A stretch of DNA of 52,320 nt from Propionicimonas sp. (GCF_029975155.1 NZ_JARKPQ010000040.1:1-52320), one strand, 5' to 3'; shown: positions 33,344-42,872, counted from the stretch's first letter. Notes: generated from the letters alone by a model not told the origin. A program made the numbers and translations.

Positions 33344-34666
33344 ATGGGTGAGGCTCGGGTGCCGGGTCGGCTGTGGTTCTGGGCGGTGCTGCTCGGGCTG
33401 ACCGGCCAACTGGCCTGGACGGTGGAGAACATGTACCTCAACGTGTTCGTCTACGACACGATCACCGACTCACCGACCGCCCTGGCCACCCTGGTGGCCG
33501 CCAGCGCCGTCGCCGCGACGGTCGCCACCCTGTTCGCCGGCGCCGCATCGGACCGGACGGGCAGGCGCCGGCCGTTCATCATCGGCGGCTACCTGCTGTG
33601 GGGTCTGGCGACCGCCGGCTTCGGCCTGGTCAGCGTCTCGGCCGCGGCCACCCTTGCGCCCACCGTGAACGCGGTCGCCGCCGCGGTCGTGGCGATCATC
33701 GTCCTCGACTGCGTGATGAGCGTCTTCGGCGCCACGGCGAACGACGCGGCGTTCAACGCCTGGGTCACCGACTCGACCAGCGGCGGCAATCGCGGCCGCG
33801 TCGACGGCGTGCTCGCCACGATGCCGCTGCTCGCGATGCTGCTGGTCTTCGGCGCGCTCGACCCACTCACGCGCACCGGACAGTGGCAGGCCTTCTTCGG
33901 CCTCGTCGGCGGCGTCACGATGGTGGTCGGCCTGATCGCCTGGCTGGGCCTGCGCGAACCAGGGACGCCGCGGCCCGGCGACAGCTACCTGTCCACCGTG
34001 CTGCACGGGCTGCGTCCGGCCACGGTGCGAGGCAATCCGGGGCTGTACCTCGCCCTCGCGGCGTGGGCGGTGCTCGGCACCAGCACCCAGGTCTTCATGC
34101 CCTACCTGATCATCTACGTGCAGCGCTACCTCGACATCGACGGGTACCCGATCGTGCTGGCCAGCGTGCTGCTGGGCGCCTCGCTGGTGAGCGTCCTGGG
34201 CGGCCGGGTGCTGGACCGCGTCGGGCCGGCCCGCGGCATCCTGCCCGTGGTCGCGGTGTACGTGCTCGGTCTGGTCGCGATGTTCTTCGCGCGCGGCATG
34301 CTGCCGGTGATCCTCGCCGGGACGGTGATGATGTCGGGCTTCATGCTGGGCGTGGCGGCGATCTCCGCCACCGTCCGCAACCTCACCCCGCACGAGCGGG
34401 CCGGCCAGGTCCAGGGCCTGCGGATGGTCGCGATGGTGCTGGTCCCCATGGTCATCGGGCCCTTCATCGGTGCCTCGGTGATCACGGGGGCGGACGAGAC
34501 CTTCGTCGAGCTCGGCGTGGTCAAGCAGGTCCCGACACCGTGGATCTTTCCCGCGGCCGCCGCGGTCGTGCTGCTGATCGTCTGGCCCGCACGCCGGCTG
34601 CGCGCCGTCGCGACACCCAACCCAGCACAGCGGACGGAGGACCTGGATGCTCACCACCTGGGGTGA
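33344..34666 (+). CDS. MFS transporter
   Basis: The 440-residue product has about 12 membrane helices. The loop between helices 2 and 3 carries the MFS signature GAASDRTGRRRPFIIGG (about 65-81), and a second similar loop with GGRVLDRVGPARG lies in the middle. The shared motif with SLC45/GPH-like sugar transporters suggests uptake of a sugar or glycoside. The gene overlaps the GH2 glycosidase gene by 20 bases, so import of that enzyme's substrate is the most likely job. This is inferred from context. Confidence 0.9.
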   Translation: MGEARVPGRLWFWAVLLGLTGQLAWTVENMYLNVFVYDTITDSPTALATLVAASAVAATVATLFAGAASDRTGRRRPFIIGGYLLWGLATAGFGLVSVSAAATLAPTVNAVAAAVVAIIVLDCVMSVFGATANDAAFNAWVTDSTSGGNRGRVDGVLATMPLLAMLLVFGALDPLTRTGQWQAFFGLVGGVTMVVGLIAWLGLREPGTPRPGDSYLSTVLHGLRPATVRGNPGLYLALAAWAVLGTSTQVFMPYLIIYVQRYLDIDGYPIVLASVLLGASLVSVLGGRVLDRVGPARGILPVVAVYVLGLVAMFFARGMLPVILAGTVMMSGFMLGVAAISATVRNLTPHERAGQVQGLRMVAMVLVPMVIGPFIGASVITGADETFVELGVVKQVPTPWIFPAAAAVVLLIVWPARRLRAVATPNPAQRTEDLDAHHLG

Positions 34667-37427
34667 ACGGCTCGACCCCGAGCGGGTACTGCCGGAGTAC
34701 CCGCGGCCACAGCTCGTACGCGACTCCTACCTCAACCTCAACGGGTGGTGGGACCACGCCGTCACCCCGGCGACCCGCACGGTGCCACCGGAACGCTGGA
34801 CGGGGCGCATCCTCGTCCCGTTCTCGCCGGAGGCGCCGCTGTCCGGGGTCGAACGCACCCTGCGACCCGACGAGGCCCTCTGGTACCGCCGCCAGGTCGC
34901 GGTGACCGTGCGGGGCGAACGCCTCCTGCTCCACTTCGGTGCGGTCGACCAGGACTGCGAGGTCTGGGTGGACGGCATCGCCGTCGGTGGGCACCGCGGC
35001 GGCTATCTGCCCTTCACCCTGGACATCACCGATGCCGTGGATGGCCGGTCGCGGTTCGAACTCGTCGTCCGTGTCCGCGATGTGACCGACACCTCGTGGC
35101 GCAGCCGCGGCAAGCAGACGCTCAAGCCCGGCGGCATCTGGTACACCCCGCAGTCGGGCATCTGGCAGACCGTCTGGCTGGAAGCCGTCCCAGAGCACCG
35201 GATCGAGCGGCTCGACCTCGTCCCACACCCGGCGAGCGGCGAGCTCGAGGTGCGGGTGGTCGCGGCCGGCGCTCACGTCCCCGACCGCGCCGAGGTGACG
35301 GTGCTGGCCTCCGGTCAGCGGCTGACCACGGTCGGGGTGCCGGTCGGCGAGCCCACCCGGCTGTCCCTCGGCGGCGACCTGCGGCTGTGGACCCCCGAGG
35401 ACCCGTTCCTCTACGACGTCGACGTCGTGATGGGTGCCGATCGGGTGCGCAGCTACGCAGGCCTGCGGTCCGTCGGTCTCGGGCCGGACGCCCGCGGCCG
35501 CACCCGCCTGCTGCTCAACGGCGAGCCGTACCTGCACGCCGGTCTGCTCGACCAGGGCTACTGGCCGGACGGGCTCTACACCGCCCCCTCGGACGAGGCG
35601 ATGGTCCACGACATCCGGACCGCCAGGGACCTGGGCTTCACGATGCTGCGCAAGCACATCAAGATCGAGCCGCTGCGCTGGTACCACCACTGCGACCGGC
35701 TCGGCATGCTGGTCTGGCAGGACTTCGTCAGCGGCGGCCGGCCCTACCGTCCCGCCGTGGTCCAGGCGCCCGTCGCGCTGCCGGTGCGCCTGGACGACTC
35801 CCGCCACCAGCGGTTTGGGCGCCAGGACGCGGAAGGGCGGGCGGAGTTCCTCGCCGAGGCCGAGGCCACCGTGGAGCTGCTGCGCTCCGCGCCGAGCGTG
35901 GTGGCCTGGGTGCCGTTCAACGAGGGCTGGGGGCAGTTCGACGCGGCGAGCGTGGCGGAGCGCGTCCGGGCACTCGACCCCACCCGGATCATCGACCATG
36001 CCAGCGGCTGGCACGATCAGGGCGCCGGTGACGTGGTCAGCCGGCACGTCTACTTCCGTCCCTACCGGCTCAGCAGGCACGACGCCGCCGAGCCCCGCGC
36101 CGCAGTGCTGTCGGAATACGGCGGCTACAGCTACCGCGAGCCCGGGCACACGTGGAGCGAGGCCGAGTTCGGCTACCGCAAGTACTCCGACCGGGCCACC
36201 TTCGAGCGGGACTTCCTGCGGCTCCAGCACGAGCAGGTCGCGCCCGCGATCGAGAACGGTCTGGCCGGCTTCGTGTACACCCAGCTGGCGGACGTCGAAC
36301 AGGAGACCAACGGGCTGCTCACCTACGACCGGCGCGTGCTGAAGGTCGACGCCCGTGCCGTCGCGGGCAGCAACCAGCGCCTGCGCAACCGGCTACGGGC
36401 GGCGAGCGGCGAGCCCCTCCAGCCCGTCCCGGTCGTCGAGAGCGAGCTCACCGGCCCGGTGCCGCTCACCCGCGGCGACGGCCGGCTCAATCCCGAGGCC
36501 GTCGGCTGGACCCGGGCGCCGCTGGTCTCCACCGACGGTCTGGGCGCCGGACGTGGCCGCAACAAGCGCTGGGAGTACTGGGCGGTCACCACGCCGACCC
36601 ATGTGGTCGCGCTGACGGTGTCCTCGATCGACTACGCCGCCGTCCACGAGTTGTGGGTGCTCGACCGGGCCACCGGCGAGGCGATTCCGAACAACGCGAT
36701 CGGGCTGCTCGGCGGCAGCGCCACGCTGCCGGGCACCCTCGGCGCCGGACCGGCGAGGGCTCGCACCCGCGGGCTCACGATCGACATCGAGGAGGTGCCC
36801 GGCGGCAACCGGCTGCGCGCGACGAGCCCGCGCGTCCGGGTTGATGTCCTCGCCGCGCGTCCCGAGGGCCACGAGTGTCTCGGCGTCGTGGTGCCCTGGA
36901 CGGACCGGCTGTTCCAGTACACCGTCAAGGACGTGGCCCGCCCGGCCACCGGCACCGTCTGGATCGACGGCGTCGCGCACGCGGTGCCGGCGGGGGAGTC
37001 GTGGGCGGTGCTCGACCACGGCCGTGGTCGCTGGCCCTCTTCCGTGCACTGGAACTGGGGCGCGGGATCGGGCGTGGTCGACGGACGGGTCATCGGCGTC
37101 CAGGTCGGCGGGAGGTGGACCGACGGCACCGGATCGGTGGAGAACGCCCTGGTCGTGGACGGCCGGCTGGCCAAGATCAGCGAGGAACTGGTCTGGACGT
37201 ACGAACCCGGCGACTGGATGAAGCCCTGGCACGTGCGGGGGAGCGATGTCGAGCTGGAGTTCACTCCCGTCCACCTCAAGCGCGCGGTCACCGACCTGAA
37301 GGTGCTCTCCTCGAACACCCACCAGTGCTTCGGCTTCTGGTCCGGCCGTATGCGCGGCACCGGCGGGGAGTGGACCCGGATCGCCGACGTGTTCGGCTGG
37401 GCCGAGGACGTCCACAACCGCTGGTGA
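34647..37427 (+). CDS. Glycoside hydrolase family 2 protein fused to a DUF2804 domain
   Basis: The product has 926 residues. The GH2 part (about 1-590) has a sugar-binding jelly roll beginning YLNLNGWWDHAV, with FGAVDQDCEVWVDG, an immunoglobulin-like domain and a TIM barrel. The predicted acid/base is E426 in PFNEGWGQFD and the nucleophile E490 in SEYGGYS. The region from about 595 to the end matches DUF2804: GDGRLNPEAVGWTR, RNKRWEYWAV, SSIDYAAVHE, HWNWGAGSG and DVFGWAEDVHNRW. GH2 members cleave beta-galactosides, beta-glucuronides or beta-mannosides; which one applies here is unclear. No signal peptide is present, so it acts in the cytoplasm on sugars imported by the upstream MFS protein. 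Confidence 0.88.
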   Translation: MLTTWGERLDPERVLPEYPRPQLVRDSYLNLNGWWDHAVTPATRTVPPERWTGRILVPFSPEAPLSGVERTLRPDEALWYRRQVAVTVRGERLLLHFGAVDQDCEVWVDGIAVGGHRGGYLPFTLDITDAVDGRSRFELVVRVRDVTDTSWRSRGKQTLKPGGIWYTPQSGIWQTVWLEAVPEHRIERLDLVPHPASGELEVRVVAAGAHVPDRAEVTVLASGQRLTTVGVPVGEPTRLSLGGDLRLWTPEDPFLYDVDVVMGADRVRSYAGLRSVGLGPDARGRTRLLLNGEPYLHAGLLDQGYWPDGLYTAPSDEAMVHDIRTARDLGFTMLRKHIKIEPLRWYHHCDRLGMLVWQDFVSGGRPYRPAVVQAPVALPVRLDDSRHQRFGRQDAEGRAEFLAEAEATVELLRSAPSVVAWVPFNEGWGQFDAASVAERVRALDPTRIIDHASGWHDQGAGDVVSRHVYFRPYRLSRHDAAEPRAAVLSEYGGYSYREPGHTWSEAEFGYRKYSDRATFERDFLRLQHEQVAPAIENGLAGFVYTQLADVEQETNGLLTYDRRVLKVDARAVAGSNQRLRNRLRAASGEPLQPVPVVESELTGPVPLTRGDGRLNPEAVGWTRAPLVSTDGLGAGRGRNKRWEYWAVTTPTHVVALTVSSIDYAAVHELWVLDRATGEAIPNNAIGLLGGSATLPGTLGAGPARARTRGLTIDIEEVPGGNRLRATSPRVRVDVLAARPEGHECLGVVVPWTDRLFQYTVKDVARPATGTVWIDGVAHAVPAGESWAVLDHGRGRWPSSVHWNWGAGSGVVDGRVIGVQVGGRWTDGTGSVENALVVDGRLAKISEELVWTYEPGDWMKPWHVRGSDVELEFTPVHLKRAVTDLKVLSSNTHQCFGFWSGRMRGTGGEWTRIADVFGWAEDVHNRW

Positions 37428-37450
37428 GTGCCGAGACGCACTCCGTACGG

Positions 37451-37548
37451 CCCTTCGTGACGCTCGCTGGCGCTCGCTCCTCAGGGGCCGGTGAGCGGGA
37501 GGAGGGAGCGGTGGACGACAAACCGCTGGTCGAGCTTGTCGAGACCAC
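37451..37548. repeat. Inverted family A and family B copies
   Basis: An inverted family A copy (CCCTTCGTGACG ... CTCCTCAGGG) is at 37451-37486 and a family B copy (AACCGCTGGTCGAGCTTGTC) at 37523-37542, continuing as GAGAC. They lie between the convergent GH2 and CBS-ACT gene ends. The rest of the 196-base gap is featureless. Confidence 0.75.
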
Positions 37549-37623
37549 CAGGTCAGGAGGATGCCTGTCTCGTGGAAGGAGCCCCTGCCCGTCCTCGCAC
37601 GGACGGCCGAGTCGGGGCGGAGG

Positions 37624-38262
37624 TCAGGGATTGACCAGCCTGGCCAGGACGGCGAAGCCGTCCGCGGCGAGGTCGGCTTCCAGCGCGTCGGTGTTCGTGG
37701 TGTTCACGCCCACCACCACGGTGGAGTGGTCCGAACCGCGGTAGACCGCCACGTGCTGGATGTTCGCGTGGTGCCGGGCGGTCGCCTGCGCCAGCCGTGC
37801 CAGCACACCCGGGGCGTCGGTGGCGTCCACGGTCAGCCGGGTGCCGTGGTCGCGGAAGCCGAGCAGTTCGATGAAGGCGTCCAGGATGGCGCTCTCGGTG
37901 ATCACGCCGACCAGCTCGCCGTCCTCGACCACCGGCAGCATCTCGATCCGGTTGTCCCGCATGGCGGTGGCCGCCTCTTCCAGCAGCGCATCGGGGCTGA
38001 TCGTGATCGGGTCGCGGGTCATCACCTTGCCCACCTTCAGCTTGCCGAGCAGGTAGGTGATCTCGCCGGCGCTGAAGGAGGTGGCCTGGGACGGCGAGGC
38101 CGCAGCGATGTCGCTGTGCGAGAGCACGCCCACGACGTGCCCGTCCCTGACCACGGGCAGGTGGCGCACGGATCGCTTCCGCATGATCTCGACGGCCTCC
38201 GGGACGGTGTTCTCGGGCGTGACCGTGAACGGATTGGCCGTCATCCGATTCCTCACGAACAT
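37624..38262 (-). CDS. Tandem CBS domain protein with C-terminal ACT domain
   Basis: The 212-residue product has CBS1 (about 1-62, MTANPFTVTPENTVPEA ... RHLPVV), CBS2 (about 78-135, VMTRDPITISPDALLEEA ... EMLPVV) and an ACT-like domain (about 140-212, RLTVDATDAPGVLARLA). The architecture resembles AcuB. CBS pairs sense adenine nucleotides and ACT domains sense amino acids, so a sensor of energy and amino-acid state is likely. It starts 4 bases after livF with GGAGG 8 bases before the ATG, so it is the last gene of the branched-chain amino acid transporter operon. Confidence 0.9.
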   Translation of the reverse strand: MFVRNRMTANPFTVTPENTVPEAVEIMRKRSVRHLPVVRDGHVVGVLSHSDIAAASPSQATSFSAGEITYLLGKLKVGKVMTRDPITISPDALLEEAATAMRDNRIEMLPVVEDGELVGVITESAILDAFIELLGFRDHGTRLTVDATDAPGVLARLAQATARHHANIQHVAVYRGSDHSTVVVGVNTTNTDALEADLAADGFAVLARLVNP

Positions 38263-38266
38263 GTCG

Positions 38267-38971
38267 CTAGCCTCCCAGGTAGACCCGTTTGATGTCCTCG
38301 GTCTTGGACAACTCCGTGGCGTCGCCGGAGAGGACGATCCGCCCGGTCTCCATCACGTAGGCACGGTCGGCCACCTGCAACGCCTTGTTGGCATTCTGCT
38401 CCACCAGCAGGATCGTCGTGCCCGACTCGTTGATCTTCGTGATGATGTCGAAGATCTCGTTCACCAACAGGGGTGCCAGACCCATTGAGGGCTCGTCGAG
38501 CAGCAGGATCCGGGGCCGCGCCATCATCGCCCTGCCCATCGCCAGCATCTGCTGCTCTCCGCCCGACAGGGTGCCGGCGGCCTGCTTGCGCCGGGTCTCG
38601 AGCACGGGGAAGCGCTGGAACACCGCGTCGAGGTCCTCGGCCATCGCAGGCCGGTCGCGCCGCAGGTAGCTGCCCAGCTCGAGGTTCTCCAGCACGGTCA
38701 TCTGCGCGAACACCCGGCGCCCCTCGGGCACCTGGCTGAGCCCGAGCCGCACCCGCTCCTGGGCGGAGGTGCCGGTGATGTCCGCCCCGTCGACCAGGAC
38801 CTGCCCGGACGTCGGCTTCTTCAGCCCGGACGCGGTACGCAGCGTGGTGGACTTGCCGGCGCCGTTGCCGCCGATCAGCGTGACGATCTCGCCCGCCTCG
38901 ACGCGCAGCGACACCCCCTTGAGCGCGTGGATGCCGCCGAAGTGGACGTTCAGGTCCCGGATCTCAAACAT
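38267..38971 (-). CDS. livF: Branched-chain amino acid ABC transporter, ATP-binding protein LivF
   Basis: This 234-residue ATPase has Walker A GGNGAGKST, signature LSGGEQQML, Walker B ILLLDEPSMGLAPLL and the H-loop region with LLVEQNANKAL, diagnostic of LivF. The ATG at 38971 is preferred over the GTG at 38977 because GGAGG lies 6 bases before it. The gene overlaps livG by 8 bases. With LivG it powers uptake of leucine, isoleucine, valine or related compounds. Confidence 0.95.
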   Translation of the reverse strand: MFEIRDLNVHFGGIHALKGVSLRVEAGEIVTLIGGNGAGKSTTLRTASGLKKPTSGQVLVDGADITGTSAQERVRLGLSQVPEGRRVFAQMTVLENLELGSYLRRDRPAMAEDLDAVFQRFPVLETRRKQAAGTLSGGEQQMLAMGRAMMARPRILLLDEPSMGLAPLLVNEIFDIITKINESGTTILLVEQNANKALQVADRAYVMETGRIVLSGDATELSKTEDIKRVYLGG

Positions 38972-39752
38972 CGTCACCCTCCTCGCCGAGGTAGGCCTCG
39001 ATCACCCGCGGATCGCTGCGCACCTCGTCCGGGGTGCCGGAGGCGATCACCAGTCCGTGGTCGAGCACGTAGATCCGCTCGCAGATGCTCATCACCAGCG
39101 ACATGTCGTGCTCGATCAGGAGGATGGTCAGGTTGAAGTTCCGGCGCAGCCAGAAGATCAGCTCGGTCAGCTGGGCGGTCTCGGCCGGGTTCATGCCGGC
39201 CGCCGGCTCGTCCAGCAGCAGCAGGGTCGGCCGGGTGGCCATCGCCCGGGCGATCTCCAGCCGCCGCTGCTCGCCGTAGGACAGGTTCTGGGCCAGCTCG
39301 TCCGCCTTCGCCTCGAGCTTCATGATCTCGAGCAGTTCGTGGCTCTCGGCGCGGATCTGGCGTTCGAGCCGGTGCTGCCCTGGCGTGTGCAGGAAGGACG
39401 CGAGCAGCCCGTAGCGGAGCCCCTGCTGCAACGCGATCATCACGTTGTCCAGCACGCTCAGGTTGCGGAACAGGCGGATGTTCTGGAACGTCCGGCCCAC
39501 GCCCGCGGCGCAGATGGCGTGCGGCTTCATGCCGCCCAGCTGGCGCGTGGTGCCGCCGGAGACGAACTCGATGGTGCCCTCGGACGGCGGATACACGCCG
39601 GTCAGCAGGTTGAAGACCGTCGTCTTGCCCGCGCCGTTCGGGCCGATCAGCCCGACCAGCTCGCCCTCGCCGAGGGTGAGGTCGACGTTCGCGACCGCGG
39701 TCAGGCCGCCGAAGTTCCGGGTGAGGCCGGTCAGGGTGAGGATGTCGCTCAC
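38964..39752 (-). CDS. livG: Branched-chain amino acid ABC transporter, ATP-binding protein LivG
   Basis: This 262-residue ATPase has Walker A GPNGAGKTT, Q-loop GRTFQNIRLFRNLSVLDNVM, signature LSYGEQRRLEIARA and Walker B LLLLDEPAAGMNP. The LSYGEQR signature and the AGMNP stretch after Walker B are LivG hallmarks. The GTG start overlaps the livM stop (GTGA). Confidence 0.95.
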   Translation of the reverse strand: MSDILTLTGLTRNFGGLTAVANVDLTLGEGELVGLIGPNGAGKTTVFNLLTGVYPPSEGTIEFVSGGTTRQLGGMKPHAICAAGVGRTFQNIRLFRNLSVLDNVMIALQQGLRYGLLASFLHTPGQHRLERQIRAESHELLEIMKLEAKADELAQNLSYGEQRRLEIARAMATRPTLLLLDEPAAGMNPAETAQLTELIFWLRRNFNLTILLIEHDMSLVMSICERIYVLDHGLVIASGTPDEVRSDPRVIEAYLGEEGDDV

Positions 39753-40717
39753 GGCTGGGCCTCCTCACGGCGGGCGCGGCGCGGCACGAGCCGGCGCAGC
39801 GCCGCGAGGGTCAGTTCGCGGTCGCCCATCAGGCCCTGCGGCCGGAAGACCATGATCACCACCAGGATCAGGCCGTAGATCACCATCCGCAGCTCGGGGA
39901 ACGGCTGCAGCGCGGTGGACACCAGGGCGAGCAGGATCGCGGCGATGACCGATCCGGAAAGGCTGCCCAGACCGCCCAGCACGACGATGATCAGGATGTC
40001 GATCGACTTCAGGAAGCCGAACAGGTCGGGCTTGATGAAGTAGAAGTAGGACGAGTACAGCCCGCCCGCGATGGCTCCGAAGAACGCCCCGACCACGAAC
40101 GCCAGCGTCTTGGCCCGCGCCGGGTTCACCCCGATCGACGCGGCCGCGATCTCGTCCTCCCGGACGGCGATCGAGTCCCGGCCGTGCACGGAGCGGATGA
40201 AGTTGGCGATCAGGATCACGCTGCCGGCGGTGAACACGAACAGCCAGGTCCAGTCCACGAACTGGGGAATGCCCGAGAGCCCGGCCGCGCCGTTGGTGAA
40301 GTCGAAGTTGAGCAGCAGGACGCGGATGATCTCGGCCATGCCGAGCGTCGCGATGGCGAGGTAGTCCCCGCGCAGCCGCAGGGTGGGCAGGCCGATCACG
40401 AACCCGACCGCCGCGGCGATCAGCGCGCCCAGCAGCAAGCCGCCCAGGAAGCCCCAGACCGTGGGGTAGCGCATGCTGAGCAGCCCGGTGCTGTAGGCGC
40501 CGATGGCCATGAAGCCGGCGTGGCCGAGGGAGAACTGCCCGGTGAAACCGGTGATCAGGTTCAGGCTGACGGCAAGGATGATGTTGATGCAGATCGTCGC
40601 CATCGTCGCCTGGAGGTAGTCGTCGATGATGCCGGCGGCGATCAGGCCGAGGACCAGCAGGTAGCCGAGCAGGAGCACGGCCGCCCTGATCAGGAGCGGG
40701 GGCACCCGTGTGGTCAT
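39749..40717 (-). CDS. livM: Branched-chain amino acid ABC transporter permease LivM
   Basis: This 322-residue inner-membrane permease has 8-10 hydrophobic segments. The family stretches LITGFTGQFSLGHAGFMAIGAY (about 55-76) and LRLRGDYLAIATLGMAEIIR (the coupling region, about 112-131) are both present, as is VVLGGLGSLSG near 245. The ATG overlaps the last base of the livH stop codon. It forms the channel with LivH. Confidence 0.94.
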   Translation of the reverse strand: MTTRVPPLLIRAAVLLLGYLLVLGLIAAGIIDDYLQATMATICINIILAVSLNLITGFTGQFSLGHAGFMAIGAYSTGLLSMRYPTVWGFLGGLLLGALIAAAVGFVIGLPTLRLRGDYLAIATLGMAEIIRVLLLNFDFTNGAAGLSGIPQFVDWTWLFVFTAGSVILIANFIRSVHGRDSIAVREDEIAAASIGVNPARAKTLAFVVGAFFGAIAGGLYSSYFYFIKPDLFGFLKSIDILIIVVLGGLGSLSGSVIAAILLALVSTALQPFPELRMVIYGLILVVIMVFRPQGLMGDRELTLAALRRLVPRRARREEAQP

Positions 40718-41601
40718 CAGACCTTCTCCTTCACGTTCTTGCCCAGCAACCCGGTCGGCTTCACGATCAGGATGGCGATCAGCACCGCGAACACCACCGC
40801 GTCACGGAACATGGAGTAGCCGGCTCCGGCGACGAAGGTCTCCAGGGAGCCGATCACGTAGGCGCCGAGCAGTGCGCCGGGGATCAGGCCGATGCCGCCG
40901 AACACGGCGGCGACGAACGCCTTCAGCCCGGGCATGATGCCCATCAGCGGGTTGATCGAGTTGTAGTAGACCCCGACGAGCACACCGGCCGCGCCGGCCA
41001 GGGCGGAGCCGAGCGCGAAGGTGAGCGAGATCGTGTTGTCCACGTTGATGCCCATCAGCCGCGCGGCCTCCGCGTCCTGGGACACCGCGCGCATGGCCTT
41101 CCCGACTCTCGTCCTGCGGACGATGAACTGCAGGATCAGCATCAGCGTCACCGAGATGCCGATGATCACCAGCTGCAGGTTCTTCACCACGACACCGCCG
41201 AGGGTGAACGAACCCTCGAGGAAGGGCGGCAGCGCGGGATAGGAGCGGACGCCGGCGCCGACGAAGTACATCATCCCGTACTCGAGGATCAGCGAGACGC
41301 CGATCGCCGTGATCAGCACGGCTATTCGGGTGGAGTTCCGCAGTGGCTTGTAGGCCACCCGTTCGATCAGCACCCCCAGCAGGGTGCAGGCCGCCATCGC
41401 GATCACCAGCGACTCGAAGAATCCGAGCCGCAGGGTGGTCATGCAGAAGTAGCCGACGAAGGCACCCACCATGTACACGTCGCCGTGGGCGAAGTTGATC
41501 AGCTGGATGATCCCGTAGACCATCGTGTAGCCGAGCGCGATCAGCGCATAGATGCTGCCCAGCGAAAGCCCGTTGATGAGCTGCTGCAGGAACGCTTCCA
41601 C
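40717..41601 (-). CDS. livH: Branched-chain amino acid ABC transporter permease LivH
   Basis: This 294-residue permease has the N-terminal pattern LINGLSLGSIYALIALGYTM and then NFAHGDVYMVGAF, standard for LivH, with the coupling region MRAVSQDAEAARLMGIN near 165 and VFGGIGLIPGALLG near 230. It is the first permease gene after the solute-binding protein, which ends 102 bases upstream. Confidence 0.95.
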   Translation of the reverse strand: MEAFLQQLINGLSLGSIYALIALGYTMVYGIIQLINFAHGDVYMVGAFVGYFCMTTLRLGFFESLVIAMAACTLLGVLIERVAYKPLRNSTRIAVLITAIGVSLILEYGMMYFVGAGVRSYPALPPFLEGSFTLGGVVVKNLQLVIIGISVTLMLILQFIVRRTRVGKAMRAVSQDAEAARLMGINVDNTISLTFALGSALAGAAGVLVGVYYNSINPLMGIMPGLKAFVAAVFGGIGLIPGALLGAYVIGSLETFVAGAGYSMFRDAVVFAVLIAILIVKPTGLLGKNVKEKV

Positions 41602-41702
41602 TTACCGCCCTTTCCGGCGAACGCTGGGGGAACCGGGAGCACCGGAACGACGCGCGCGGCGTGCGTTCCGGTGCCCGTCCGCGGGGTGCGCCCCGCGGTG
41701 CG

Positions 41703-42872
41703 TCAGGACGAGACCTTCTCGCTCGTCGCCTGGACGCCGTCCTTGAGCCCGACCACCACGATGGCCTTGACCGGGTTGTGGTTGGCGTCGACGCTCAGCG
41801 TGCCGGTGACGGCCTGGAAGTCCTTGGTCTGGGCCAGGGCGTCCTTGACGGCCTCGCCGGAGAACGCGCTGGCGCGGCCGATGGCGTCGGCGACGAACTT
41901 CGCCGTGTCGTAGCCCAGCGCGTGGAACGCGTTCGGCTCCTCGTTGTACTTCGCCTTGAAGTCGGACATGAAGGTGACCACCTTCGGGTCCTTGTCCAGC
42001 GACGAGTAGTGGTTGGTGAAGTAGACGTCGTTGAGCGCGGCGGCACCGCCGAGCTTCAGCAGGTCGGGGGAGTCGAAGCCGTCGCCGCCCAGCACCGGCG
42101 CGGTGATGCCCAGGCCGCGGGCCGCCTTGATGATCAGGCCGGCCTCCTGGTAGTAGCCGGGAAGGTAGATCGCGTCGAACTGCTGGCCCTTGACCCGGGT
42201 GAGCACGGCGTTGAAGTCGGTGTCACCGGCGACGTAGGCCTCCTCGCCGACGATGGTGCCGCCGGCCTCGGTGAAGGTCTTCTTGAAGTTCTCGGCCAGA
42301 CCCTTGGCGTAGTCGCTGGAGCTGTCCTTGATGATCATCACCGACTTGGCCGCGAGGGTCTTCGCCGCGTAGTTGGCCATCGCGGTGCCCTGGAAGGAGT
42401 CGTTGAAGCAGGTGCGGAACGCGTACTCCTTGACCCCGGAGGCGTCGACGGTGACATCGTCGGCGGTCGCCGAGCCCGAGACCACGGGCACCTTGTTCTT
42501 GAGCGCGACCGGGACGGTGGCCTTGAAGCCGCCGGACGTGGCCGGGCCGATGACCGCGAGGACCTTGTCCTGGGTCATCAGCTTGGTCGCGAGCGTGGTG
42601 GCCTCGGCGGGCTCCGACTTGTTGTCGTACTGGACGAGCTCGATCTGCTTGCCCTTGACTCCGCCGGCCTTGTTGATCTCGTCAACGGCCATCTCGATGC
42701 CGCGGACGCTGGCCTGCCCGTAGGTGGCCACGGCGCCGGACAACTCGTAGTTGACGCCGATCTTGATGGTGGCGGGATCGGCGGCGCCCGCCGAGTTCGG
42801 GCTGCCCGAACAGCCGGCAAGGAGGGACATGCCAGCGGCGGCCGCCAGCACTCCCAGGGTGATTCGCTTCAT
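41703..42872 (-). CDS. Branched-chain amino acid ABC transporter substrate-binding lipoprotein
   Basis: The 389-residue product begins MKRITLGVLAAAAG and has lipobox LLAGC, followed by a short Ser/Gly/Asn tether. The periplasmic-binding fold type I is marked by IKIGVNYELSGAVATYGQ, a GPATSGGFKA segment near 115, and GYYQEAGLIIK near 240. It is the ligand-binding component for the liv transporter. The ATG at 42872 has AGGAG 10 bases upstream, while the open frame extends further without similarity. Ligand could be Leu/Ile/Val, other amino acids or amides. Confidence 0.93.
   Translation of the reverse strand: MKRITLGVLAAAAGMSLLAGCSGSPNSAGAADPATIKIGVNYELSGAVATYGQASVRGIEMAVDEINKAGGVKGKQIELVQYDNKSEPAEATTLATKLMTQDKVLAVIGPATSGGFKATVPVALKNKVPVVSGSATADDVTVDASGVKEYAFRTCFNDSFQGTAMANYAAKTLAAKSVMIIKDSSSDYAKGLAENFKKTFTEAGGTIVGEEAYVAGDTDFNAVLTRVKGQQFDAIYLPGYYQEAGLIIKAARGLGITAPVLGGDGFDSPDLLKLGGAAALNDVYFTNHYSSLDKDPKVVTFMSDFKAKYNEEPNAFHALGYDTAKFVADAIGRASAFSGEAVKDALAQTKDFQAVTGTLSVDANHNPVKAIVVVGLKDGVQATSEKVSS

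Noticed and set aside
32038..33441. 467-residue antisense frame in the ABC permease, and the 630-residue one at 31517-33409
   Set aside because: Both are Arg/Ala/Ser-rich shadows of the FtsX permease gene, without start-site signals.
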